A stretch of 64,000 nt of DNA from JBBSAT01 sp046351235 (GTDB lineage Bacteria > Myxococcota_A > Polyangia > Polyangiales > Sandaracinaceae). Below the pieces are notes generated by a model. That model saw only the letters and a list, made by a program, of their open reading frames with translations, was not told the origin of the DNA and searched no databases. Positions within the stretch are counted from its first letter, which is position 1, and each line of letters starts with the position of its first letter. Both the position numbers and the translations under genes were made by a program. Location of the stretch: assembly GCA_046351235.1 (NCBI GenBank), contig JAXLYV010000009.1:217432-281431 (forward strand), given 5' to 3'. Positions 17,753 to 24,790 of this stretch are shown in pieces.

Positions 17753-18292
17753 ATGCACATCACCCGCGCTCTCGTCACCACTCGCGCTCTCGTCACCACT
17801 CGCGCTCTCGTCACCTGCCTGGCACTCGGATCCGTCTCGCTCGTGGGCTGCGCCACCAGCGAGGCGCCGCTCGACGGCACCTTCGCCGGCACGAGCACGA
17901 TTCCCCTGCCGTCGCCGCCTCTGCCGATGCTCGATCTCACGATCGACTCGGTGCTCGATCTCGACGCCGCGACCTCGCGCTTCACGCTCGACATGGATCT
18001 CGCGGCGGACGTCCTCACCGACGAGATGCACGTGACGGGCACCTACGTCACCGCGAACGGCATGCTCACGCTCCGGCCGGAGACGATCACGGCCAGCCCC
18101 GGAAGCGCGCCTTCCACGGCCGAGGACGGCGCGCACTGCATCGCGCTCGCAGGATTCGCCCAGACCGTGGTGTGCCTGCCCGAGAGCACGAGCGCGTACA
18201 CGCTCAGCGGTAACCAGCTCTCGTTCACGCTCGAGGACCGCATCGCCGACGTGGACGGCTCGGTCGCGATGACGCTCACGCGCGCCATGTGA
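17753..18292 (+). CDS. Small lipoprotein with a repeat-built signal peptide
   Basis: ATG 17753 follows a GGAGG seven nt upstream; product 179 residues. The signal peptide contains RALVTT two and a half times, encoded by a tandem 18-bp DNA repeat, and ends in SLVGC (lipobox, Cys34). The mature part is about 145 residues of beta-prone sequence, PLDGTFAGTSTIP at the start and LTLRPETITASPGSAP in the middle, with two Cys. No family recognised. The Tat-exported PLP protein begins 16 bp downstream with its own strong ribosome site, so they form an operon under the candidate sigma-54 promoter. Confidence 0.85.
   Translation: MHITRALVTTRALVTTRALVTCLALGSVSLVGCATSEAPLDGTFAGTSTIPLPSPPLPMLDLTIDSVLDLDAATSRFTLDMDLAADVLTDEMHVTGTYVTANGMLTLRPETITASPGSAPSTAEDGAHCIALAGFAQTVVCLPESTSAYTLSGNQLSFTLEDRIADVDGSVAMTLTRAM
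17765..17815 (+). repeat. 18-bp tandem repeat inside a signal-peptide coding region
   Basis: Units of CGCGCTCTCGTCACCACT at 17765-17782 and 17783-17800, plus 15 nt of a third unit at 17801-17815. Being a multiple of three, copy changes would lengthen or shorten the signal peptide by six residues without breaking the frame. Confidence 0.9.
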
Positions 18293-18308
18293 TCCGGAGG
18301 AGCACGTT

Positions 18309-19691
18309 ATGGCCTTCGGACGCCGCCGCTTCGTCGCATCGCTCACGGCTGGCTCGGCCGCGTACCTCGGCGGCTGCACGCCGAGTGGTGTCGTCGCGCC
18401 CGCCGGCGACGGGGGGACGGGCTGTCCCACGCCGTTCACGCCCGTCCCGCCGGTGCTGCGCTATCCGTCGTCGACCTACTTCGACGGGCTCTCGGGCCAG
18501 CTCGACGCGCGGACCGTCGGCACGCCGGTGGTGCTCGTCGATCTCGATCGCCTCGAAGAGAACGTCCGCGCGATCGCCAGCGGCATTCGCCCCCACGCGT
18601 TTCGCATCGTCGAGAAGTCGCTCCCGTCGATCGATCTGCTCCGCCACGTGACGCAGGTGGCCGAGCAGGAAGGGGCGGAGCACTTCCTCGTGCTGCACCT
18701 CCCGTTCCTCGGCCCGCTGCTCGACGCGTTCCCGGGTGCCGACGTCCTCGTCGGCAAGACGCACCTGCCGGGCGCCATCGAGCGCTTCCTCCGCGACCGC
18801 GCGAGCCCGGCGGACGCCGCGCGCCGCGTGACGTTCCTCGTCGACGGCCCGGACCGACTCGCCGGGCTCGTGGCTCTCGCGGGGGCTCTCGGCGTGCGCT
18901 TGCGGCTCGCCATCGAGCTGGACGTCGGCCTGCGCAGAAGCGGGCTGCGCGAGCCCGCAGATCTCGCGCCGATGCTCGCGACGTTCCAATCGAGCGCCTC
19001 GGCAGTCGAGCTCGTCGGGCTGCTCGGCTACGACGGTCACGTCGCCCACTCGCCGACGGCGAGCGCCGCAGGCGTGATCGAGGCGTGGAGCGAGGCGACG
19101 AGCAAGTTCCAGGAGTTCGTCGACGTGCTCGTGGGGCAGTTCTCGGGCCTCGTCACGGACGACTTCCTCTTCCACAGCGGCGGCTCGAGCACGTACCCGC
19201 TCTACTCGGATCCGACGCGCCCGACGCCGGTGAACGACGTCGCCACCGGCGGCGGCGTGCTCCGTCCCGGGGAGTACCCCGACTACTTCCTCGGCGATCT
19301 GTCCCCGGCGATCTTCGTCGCCGCGCCCGCGCTCCGCGTCTATCGGGCGCCGGACGCGCCGCCGGAGATCCCGTTCTTCGATGCCGCGACCAACGCGCGC
19401 CTCTTCGGAGGGCGCACCGGCGTCACCGTCTACGGCGGCGGCTGGGCCTCGTACTTCTCGTACCCGTCGATGGGCCCCGTGCCGCTCTCCGGCGGCGGAG
19501 GAAGTGGCTGCAGCTGGGTGCCGAACCAGGGCCTCGTCACCGTCGCGGCCGACGTCGACATCGAGGACGGTGACTGGATCTACTACCACCCGGTGAGCAG
19601 CGACGTGCTCTTCCAGTTCGAGCGCATCCACCTCGTTCGCGACGGAGTGCTGCAGCCGGAGACGTGGGCCGCGTATCCTCGCCGTTACTGA
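18309..19691 (+). CDS. Tat-exported PLP-dependent alanine-racemase-fold protein
   Basis: ATG 18309 lies 7 nt after GGAGGAG. The 460-residue protein begins MAFGRRRFVASLTAGSAAYLGGC: a twin-arginine motif, hydrophobic core and lipobox LGGC. Residues about 70-300 match the alanine racemase N-terminal/D-threonine aldolase barrel: TPVVLVDLDRLEENVRAIA, then FRIVEKSLPSIDLL with K103 as probable PLP lysine, and the downstream LAIELDVGLRRSGL and FHSGGSSTYPLY segments. The C-terminal beta domain is of D-serine dehydratase-like type. Export with a bound cofactor explains the Tat signal. The substrate is unknown; D-amino acids or amino alcohols are possible. It follows the small lipoprotein in an operon. 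Confidence 0.85.
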   Translation: MAFGRRRFVASLTAGSAAYLGGCTPSGVVAPAGDGGTGCPTPFTPVPPVLRYPSSTYFDGLSGQLDARTVGTPVVLVDLDRLEENVRAIASGIRPHAFRIVEKSLPSIDLLRHVTQVAEQEGAEHFLVLHLPFLGPLLDAFPGADVLVGKTHLPGAIERFLRDRASPADAARRVTFLVDGPDRLAGLVALAGALGVRLRLAIELDVGLRRSGLREPADLAPMLATFQSSASAVELVGLLGYDGHVAHSPTASAAGVIEAWSEATSKFQEFVDVLVGQFSGLVTDDFLFHSGGSSTYPLYSDPTRPTPVNDVATGGGVLRPGEYPDYFLGDLSPAIFVAAPALRVYRAPDAPPEIPFFDAATNARLFGGRTGVTVYGGGWASYFSYPSMGPVPLSGGGGSGCSWVPNQGLVTVAADVDIEDGDWIYYHPVSSDVLFQFERIHLVRDGVLQPETWAAYPRRY

Positions 19692-19722
19692 CCGGCGCGG
19701 GGTCCGGCCTCAGGGGGATCGA

Positions 19723-20619
19723 ATGGCCCGCATGCTCGGCGGCGGACTCGCCGTCCTCGTGCTCGTCGTGCTGGCGCCGAGCGTCGCCTGCGCGGAGTCG
19801 CACGCGTGCGCCGATCGCGCGACGCCGCGCTGGCTCGCGCGCGCGACCCTCGGTCTCTCGCTCGTGCCCTTCGGTGCGGAGATCCAGGCGCGCGGCGCGG
19901 CGTGCGTGCCTCTCTATCCGCGGAGCGGCGACTGGTTCGACGGCGCGAAGCTCGAGGTCGGCGTGCTCGCGGCGCTCTCGCCCGTCTACGTGCAGGGCGG
20001 TGGCTACGTGCAGCTCACGCCGATGAACCTCGTCTCGTTCCGGCTCGAGGCGGTGGGCATCGACTACTGGCCTCTGCCGCTCGACGGCGCCGGCTACTAC
20101 GCGCTGCCCTCGGCGGACACGCCGCGGAACGAGACCACGCTCGCGGCCGCGCTCGGAACGAGCGCCACCGGCTACACGCTGCGCGCGGTCACGGTGCTCC
20201 AGGCCACCCTCCCGATCGAGCCCCTCGCGCTGCTCGTGCAGAGCACCTTCTTCGGCGAGCACACCGAGATCGGGCCGGGCGCCTACTTCGTGAACCTCCA
20301 GGTCGACCAGATCCAGCGCCGCGCCGATCTCGTCTTCGGCAACGACAGCGTGCTCGTGCTCGAGATCCCGATGGCGCTGACGGGGGGACCCTCGATTCGA
20401 ATCGGCGGCTACGAGTCGTATCGACACGTCCTCGCGACGGGCGGATCGGGCAACCAGGCGGGCGCGGTCGCCGTCCTCGGCTGGTCGCACCTCGTCCCCG
20501 AGATCCCGTGGCTGGAGGTGGGCCTGCGCGGAGGCGGCTACACGTACCATCCCATCCGCACGGGCGAATTCACGCTGGCCGCGTGGTGCTCGATCGAGCT
20601 CGACCTGGGCCCGATCTGA
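19723..20619 (+). CDS. Predicted outer-membrane beta-barrel protein
   Basis: A 298-residue protein with a cleavable signal peptide (hydrophobic 8-22, cleavage after ACAES or nearby) and no lipobox Cys in the right place. The chain is a run of alternating amphipathic strands ending with aromatic residues, for example KLEVGVLAALSPVYVQGGGYVQL and SFRLEAVGIDYWPL, with Gly-rich turns and a final strand FTLAAWCSIELDLGPI. This fits a 10-14-stranded barrel. It begins 31 bp after the PLP protein and probably ends that operon. No family assigned. Confidence 0.78.
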   Translation: MARMLGGGLAVLVLVVLAPSVACAESHACADRATPRWLARATLGLSLVPFGAEIQARGAACVPLYPRSGDWFDGAKLEVGVLAALSPVYVQGGGYVQLTPMNLVSFRLEAVGIDYWPLPLDGAGYYALPSADTPRNETTLAAALGTSATGYTLRAVTVLQATLPIEPLALLVQSTFFGEHTEIGPGAYFVNLQVDQIQRRADLVFGNDSVLVLEIPMALTGGPSIRIGGYESYRHVLATGGSGNQAGAVAVLGWSHLVPEIPWLEVGLRGGGYTYHPIRTGEFTLAAWCSIELDLGPI

Positions 20620-20624
20620 TCGCG

Positions 20625-21125
20625 TCAGCGCGGCGCGCCCGCGGCGACGTGCTTCACGAGCGCATCGCCGGCGTCGTCGAACATCTTCGCGAAGCGCGGC
20701 ACGATCAGGAACGCGAGCGGGCGGAGCGGCAGGCGCAGCTGGTAGCCCACGGTCCACGTGAGGCGCGCGCGGCTCTCGCCGAGCGGCGTGATCACGTAGT
20801 CCTCGAAGAACTCGGTCGCGAGCGGGGTCGTCATCTTCTCGGCATAGAACGCGATGTGGCGCGGCGATTCCCAGGCGACGAAGTGCTCGATCACGTCGCC
20901 CGAGCCGGTGTCGGCGCGGCGGATCGCGCCGACCTTCGCGCGCTCGCCCTCGGGGCTGATCCAGCGCATCGCGCGCATGTCGGGGAACCAGCGCGGCCAC
21001 TCGCTCGGGTCGCCGAGCATCGCGAAGAGCCGCTCGGCCGAGCACGCCACCTCGCGCTCGATCACGAAGCGGCGTGGGGCGCGCGCGGGATAGCCCGCGT
21101 CCAGATCCTTCAGGCGGAACCACAT
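20625..21125 (-). CDS. SRPBCC-fold (START-like) protein
   Basis: A 166-residue protein from ATG 21125. The pattern FVIEREVACSAERLFAMLGDPSEWPRWFPDMRAMRWI is typical of polyketide-cyclase/START-like proteins (helix-grip fold): a beta strand, a helix with Ala/Phe and the PxxWPxWF loop. Later strands VIEHFVAWESPRHIAFYAEK and ARLTWTVGYQLRLPLRPL complete the fold. Such proteins bind hydrophobic ligands; no ligand can be named. There is no signal peptide. The stop lies five bp from the convergent barrel gene. TAGGGT precedes the start by 7 nt. Confidence 0.85.
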   Translation of the reverse strand: MWFRLKDLDAGYPARAPRRFVIEREVACSAERLFAMLGDPSEWPRWFPDMRAMRWISPEGERAKVGAIRRADTGSGDVIEHFVAWESPRHIAFYAEKMTTPLATEFFEDYVITPLGESRARLTWTVGYQLRLPLRPLAFLIVPRFAKMFDDAGDALVKHVAAGAPR

Positions 21126-21132
21126 ACGGCCG

Positions 21133-21138
21133 ACCCTA
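21133..21138 (-). promoter_or_regulatory. -10-like element, leaderless start of SRPBCC gene
   Basis: TAGGGT on the minus strand, 7 nt before the ATG at 21125. Confidence 0.4.
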
Positions 21139-21197
21139 TCACTCCTCTGCGCTGCATCGACGACGCGCCGCGCCGGGCGTAGAGTCGCGCACTCTCG

Positions 21198-22106
21198 ATG
21201 GACGATCGGATCTACGACGGTGTGCTCGATCTGGTGGGGCACACGCCCCTCGTTCGCCTGCCGCGCCTCTCGCCGCCGAAGGGCGCCGAGGTCTGCGCGA
21301 AGCTCGAGCGACAGAACCCGGCCGGCAGCGTGAAGGATCGCCCGGCGCTCGAGATGATCCTCACCGCCGAGCGCGAGGGCCGCATCAAGGAAGGCGCCAC
21401 GATCGTCGAGGCCACGAGCGGCAACACCGGCATCTCGCTCGCGATGATCGCGGCGGTGCGCGGCTACCGCTGCGTGCTCGTGATGCCCGAGGACATGAGC
21501 GTCTCGCGGCGCCAGATCTTGCGCGCGTACGGCGCCGAGGTCGTGCTGACGCCCGCGCAAGAGGGCATGGCGGGCGCGGTCGAGCGCGCCGAGCGACTGC
21601 TCGCCGAGACGCCGAACTCGATCATGCCGCAGCAGTTCGTGAACCCTGCGAACCCGCTCGCGCACGAGAAGACGACGGCCGAAGAGATCTGGAAGGCGAC
21701 CGGCGGCAAGATCGACGCGTTCGTCACCGGCATCGGCACGGGCGGCACGATCACCGGCGTGGGGCGCGTGCTCAAGCAGCGCCTTCCGGAGATCCGCATC
21801 GTCGGCGTCGAGCCGCGCGCGTCCGCGGTGCTCACGGGCGGCCGTCCGGGGCTGCACGGGATCCAGGGGCTCGGCGCAGGCTTCGTGCCCGAGGTGCTCG
21901 ATCGCTCGCTGCTCGACGAGGTGCTCACGGTCACCGACCTCGCAGCCGATCGCATGGCGCGGCGGCTCGCGAAAGAAGAAGGCCTACTGGTCGGGCCGAG
22001 CTCGGGCGCGAACGTGCACGCAGCGGTCGAGGTCGCGCGAGGCCTGCCGGCCGGTGCGCGCGTCGTCACGATCGTGTGCGACGGCGGCGAGCGCTACCTC
22101 GCCTGA
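21198..22106 (+). CDS. cysK: Cysteine synthase (O-acetylserine sulfhydrylase)
   Basis: A 302-residue protein of normal CysK/CysM length. The Schiff-base lysine is K46 in NPAGSVKDRPA, SGNTG lies at 74-78, the PLP-phosphate loop is GIGTGGTITGVGR, and the C-terminal GPSSGANVHAAVEVA motif closes the active site. It makes cysteine from acetylserine and sulfide in the cytoplasm. Unlike the CBS homologue at 14594 it has no regulatory CBS pair. The start ATG lies 12 nt past a TAGAGT hexamer with no clear ribosome site. It stands alone, divergent from the SRPBCC gene. Confidence 0.95.
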   Translation: MDDRIYDGVLDLVGHTPLVRLPRLSPPKGAEVCAKLERQNPAGSVKDRPALEMILTAEREGRIKEGATIVEATSGNTGISLAMIAAVRGYRCVLVMPEDMSVSRRQILRAYGAEVVLTPAQEGMAGAVERAERLLAETPNSIMPQQFVNPANPLAHEKTTAEEIWKATGGKIDAFVTGIGTGGTITGVGRVLKQRLPEIRIVGVEPRASAVLTGGRPGLHGIQGLGAGFVPEVLDRSLLDEVLTVTDLAADRMARRLAKEEGLLVGPSSGANVHAAVEVARGLPAGARVVTIVCDGGERYLA

Positions 22107-22228
22107 CGCGATCGTTCCGTACGCGACCGGCGAGAAACGCCTCGGACACGCTCGCGAGACACTTTCGACGCGAGCGTTCGCCGCGCTGGACGGCGTGTTT
22201 TCCCCGTTCCCGCAATCGGAGAAACGCG

Positions 22229-22234
22229 TAGAAT
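22229..22234 (+). promoter_or_regulatory. -10 element, leaderless start of tail-anchored protein
   Basis: TAGAAT is followed by 6 nt (GATCGC) and the GTG start at 22241, the exact spacing expected if the G of GTG is the transcription start. Confidence 0.55.
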
Positions 22235-22240
22235 GATCGC

Positions 22241-22897
22241 GTGGCCGGTCGCGCGACCAGCAGCGAGGAAACGGATGCCCTCGAGTCGGGGCGCGTGAGC
22301 GACCCGAGCGGGGTCAGCTCTCGCCCGCGCGAAGGCGCCGAGCCCGCGCGCACGTCGAAGCCCGACCTCTTCGACGACGTGACGCCGCCGAAGGCGGTCT
22401 CGATCTACGATCTCGACGAGGATCTGCCGACGCGCCACCAGAGCTCGGACGAGATCGCGCAGTTCCAGAAGCTCGCGCGCGAGAAGCGCGGCGCGGCGGC
22501 GATGAAGACCTTCGCCCCGCCGCGCGAGGGGCCGCGCGACAGCTCGCCGGGCGCGGGCGCACCGCCCCTCTCCAACCGGCCGATCCCGCGCGAGAGCGGG
22601 CCGATCCGGATCGATCGCCCGCGCCCGCCCGATCCCGATCCCGATCTCGCCTCCATGCTGGAGGACGTGGCCAAGGGGCTCGAGCGCTTGCCCGCCGCGC
22701 CGGCCGTGCCCGAGATCGAGCAGCCGCGCACCTCGCTCGAGCGGATCCCGCGGCTCAGCGATCCTGTGGCCGCGCCGGCGTCGAGCGGCGGCACCCCGTC
22801 GCGCACGTGGCGGACGTGGGCCGGCGTGGTCGTCGTGATCGTCGCGATCGTCGCGGTGGCGCTCGCCGTCGTGCGCTTCGGCTCCTTCGGGGGATGA
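22241..22897 (+). CDS. Disordered, tail-anchored membrane protein
   Basis: A 218-residue protein from GTG 22241. Residues 1-190 are charged and Pro/Ser/Arg-rich with little hydrophobic core, including FDDVTPPKAVSIYDLDEDLP and a Pro/Arg-rich stretch around 110-130. The only hydrophobic segment is at about 194-214, VVVVIVAIVAVALAVVRFG, and ends four residues before the stop, so the protein is probably anchored by its C-terminus with the bulk in the cytoplasm. No family recognised. It lies upstream of the Glt-like operon but that has its own promoter. Confidence 0.75.
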   Translation: MAGRATSSEETDALESGRVSDPSGVSSRPREGAEPARTSKPDLFDDVTPPKAVSIYDLDEDLPTRHQSSDEIAQFQKLAREKRGAAAMKTFAPPREGPRDSSPGAGAPPLSNRPIPRESGPIRIDRPRPPDPDPDLASMLEDVAKGLERLPAAPAVPEIEQPRTSLERIPRLSDPVAAPASSGGTPSRTWRTWAGVVVVIVAIVAVALAVVRFGSFGG

Positions 22898-22920
22898 GCG
22901 TCGCCTTCGGGGGATGAGCG
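22884..22920 (+). repeat. 20-bp tandem duplication over a stop codon
   Basis: CCTTCGGGGGATGAGCG occurs at 22884-22900 and again at 22904-22920. The first copy holds the stop of the tail-anchored protein. Confidence 0.8.
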
Positions 22921-23040
22921 CCGAGGGCCCGCCGCGCCCGACATGCGCACACACGCGACCTCGCGGCGTCGCACGCCGCGGTGCTTTCCGCTCTCGCTTT
23001 CCGAGGGCCATTTCGCACCCTGCCCGCCGCACGTTCTGCG

Positions 23041-23070
23041 TTGACACCACGTTCGCCACAACGGTACCAA
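23041..23070 (+). promoter_or_regulatory. Sigma-70-type promoter of the Glt-like operon
   Basis: Perfect TTGACA at 23041-23046, an 18-nt spacer and TACCAA at 23065-23070. The GTG start of the next gene is 7 nt further on, so the mRNA would be leaderless. This is the clearest -35/-10 pair in the window. Confidence 0.7.
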
Positions 23071-23077
23071 TCGGCGC

Positions 23078-23887
23078 GTGATCATTGGCTCCTCGCGGCG
23101 TTCTCTTCCGTCCGCGGGCTGCGCCCGCTCTCGCACGGGCTCGCCTTCGAGGGCCCTCCGCTCGCTCCGCGCGCTGGGGTGGGCCTCCGGGCTGGCGCTC
23201 CTGCTCACGATTCTGGCGGCCTTCGCGCCGTCGAGCCCCGCACACCGCGCGTCTTCGTGGGCGAGCCTCGTCGCCCCGTCGACCGGATCGGCGCAGTGCA
23301 TCGACGAGGCGATTCGCGACGAGCTGAACGCGCGGCGTCGCTACCGCGGTGTGCGCGAGCGCCTCTTCCAGAAGGCGGGGCGCTTCGAGCTCTCGGTGTT
23401 CGGCGGCGTCTATGCGGCCGATCTGCTCAGCGCGAGCTACCTCGTCGGCGGCAGCCTCACCTATCACGTCACCGAGGACATCGGCCTCGAGGCGAGCTTC
23501 GGCTACTCGCGCGCCGAGAGCGAGCTCGTGCGCATCATCGAGCAGAACCGCGGCATCACGCTCGTCCGCATCGACGCGCCCGTCTACATCTACACGGCGC
23601 ACCTGATCTGGACGCTCGCGTACGGCAAGCTGCGCTGGTTCGGCGCCGAGATCGGCCGCTTCGACTTCAACTTCGCGATCGGTGGCGGCATCACCGACAA
23701 CACGACCTCGCGCGGCCTCACCGGCAGCTTCGGCTTCGGCGTGAAGTTCTTCTTCGCCGAGTGGTTCGAGATCCGTCTCGACATCCGCGATCAGATCCTC
23801 GAGCAGGAGCTGCTCGGCGCGCAGTCGATCGTCAACAACCTCACGGCGACGCTCGGCCTCGCCGTGTACCTGCCGTTCGAGTTCTGA
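23078..23887 (+). CDS. Outer-membrane beta-barrel protein of the myxobacterial Glt/Cgl type
   Basis: A 269-residue protein from GTG 23078. A long N-terminal region with several Arg precedes a hydrophobic segment (about 35-52) and a probable cleavage site before QCIDEAIRDELN. Residues 95-269 are barrel strands, for example GRFELSVFGGVYAADLL, YHVTEDIGLEASFGYSRAES and FGFGVKFFFAEWFEIRLDIRD, ending in YLPFEF with a terminal Phe as in true outer-membrane barrels. The pattern fits the myxobacterial outer-membrane beta-barrel family that includes gliding proteins. Its downstream neighbours support that setting. Confidence 0.85.
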   Translation: MIIGSSRRSLPSAGCARSRTGSPSRALRSLRALGWASGLALLLTILAAFAPSSPAHRASSWASLVAPSTGSAQCIDEAIRDELNARRRYRGVRERLFQKAGRFELSVFGGVYAADLLSASYLVGGSLTYHVTEDIGLEASFGYSRAESELVRIIEQNRGITLVRIDAPVYIYTAHLIWTLAYGKLRWFGAEIGRFDFNFAIGGGITDNTTSRGLTGSFGFGVKFFFAEWFEIRLDIRDQILEQELLGAQSIVNNLTATLGLAVYLPFEF

Positions 23888-23934
23888 TGCCGGGAGCCCT
23901 CATGACCAGCGCAGATCGAGCAGGAGGACGCGTG

Positions 23935-24783
23935 ATGACGCGAGCCCTCGTCGGGTGGGCCTTGGCAGCCTCGCTCTTGGTCGCGATGGCGCATCCCAGC
24001 GCCGCCGAGGCCCAGCGCGGGCGACGCCGCACGCCGCGCCGGCCGCCGCACACCACGGCGCAGACCGAAGAGGCACCGGCCCCGCCGCCCGATCCCTTCG
24101 CCGAGGAAGCCGCGACGCCCGCCGAGGCGCCGCCTCCTCCCGCGGCCCCGCCGCCCACCACCACGACGAGCTCGCCCACGCCGCCCGCGGCGCCGCCGCC
24201 CTCGACGAGCGCGACCACGACCGCGACCACGACGGCCTCGACCGCGGCCGCGCCGCCGCCGCCGGCCTCGACGGCCAGCGCCGACGTGGGGCCGACGCCG
24301 CCGGATCTCTCGCCGCTGCGCGCCGACTACTCGGCGCTGATGGACGACATGGTCGCCGCGCGCGAGCTCGTGGCCACGCTCGGCCAGGAGCTGTTCCAGA
24401 CGCGCGTCGCCATCAGCGTCCAGGACCGCGCGGGCGACGACCAGAGCCTCGCGAGCTTCTCGCTCGAGCTCGACGGAACGCCCGTGTTCCACGTCGAGGG
24501 CGAGATCGAGGGCGGCGGCGACGGGCGTCAGGTCTACGAGGGCGCGCTCGCCCCGGGCCCGCACGTGCTGACCGTCTCGATGGAGCAGCGCGCGGCGACC
24601 GACTCCGAGTATCGCTACGTCCAGCGCGACACCTACCGCTTCATCGTCGTGCGCGACCGGCGCACGGAAGTGGGGATCGTGCTCGAGGACGACTCGGACA
24701 TCGCACAGCACTTCCAGAACGACGGCGAAGGCCGCTACGACGTCCACACGCGGGTGCGCGTCGCGACGCGCGCGCTGGAGTGA
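23935..24783 (+). CDS. Periplasmic Ala/Pro/Thr-rich protein in Glt-like operon
   Basis: ATG 23935 lies 7 nt after AGGAGG; two earlier in-frame ATGs are less good. The 282-residue protein has a signal peptide (ALVGWALAASLLVAMAHPSAAEAQ), about 100 residues of Pro/Ala/Thr-rich linker, a helical segment near residue 125 (YSALMDDMVAARELVATLGQ) and a C-terminal beta domain of about 130 residues with SLELDGTPVFHVEGE and the YRFIVVRD segment. Proteins of this type are often misnamed dihydrolipoamide acetyltransferases in myxobacteria because of the Ala/Pro linker; no lipoyl site is seen. It is probably periplasmic and structural, between the barrel and the TPR proteins. Confidence 0.85.
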   Translation: MTRALVGWALAASLLVAMAHPSAAEAQRGRRRTPRRPPHTTAQTEEAPAPPPDPFAEEAATPAEAPPPPAAPPPTTTTSSPTPPAAPPPSTSATTTATTTASTAAAPPPPASTASADVGPTPPDLSPLRADYSALMDDMVAARELVATLGQELFQTRVAISVQDRAGDDQSLASFSLELDGTPVFHVEGEIEGGGDGRQVYEGALAPGPHVLTVSMEQRAATDSEYRYVQRDTYRFIVVRDRRTEVGIVLEDDSDIAQHFQNDGEGRYDVHTRVRVATRALE

Positions 24784-24790
24784 AGCGGAC

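Noticed and set aside
17753..17815. CRISPR-like repeat array
   Set aside because: The repeats are contiguous without spacers and in frame inside a coding region, so it is a tandem repeat only.
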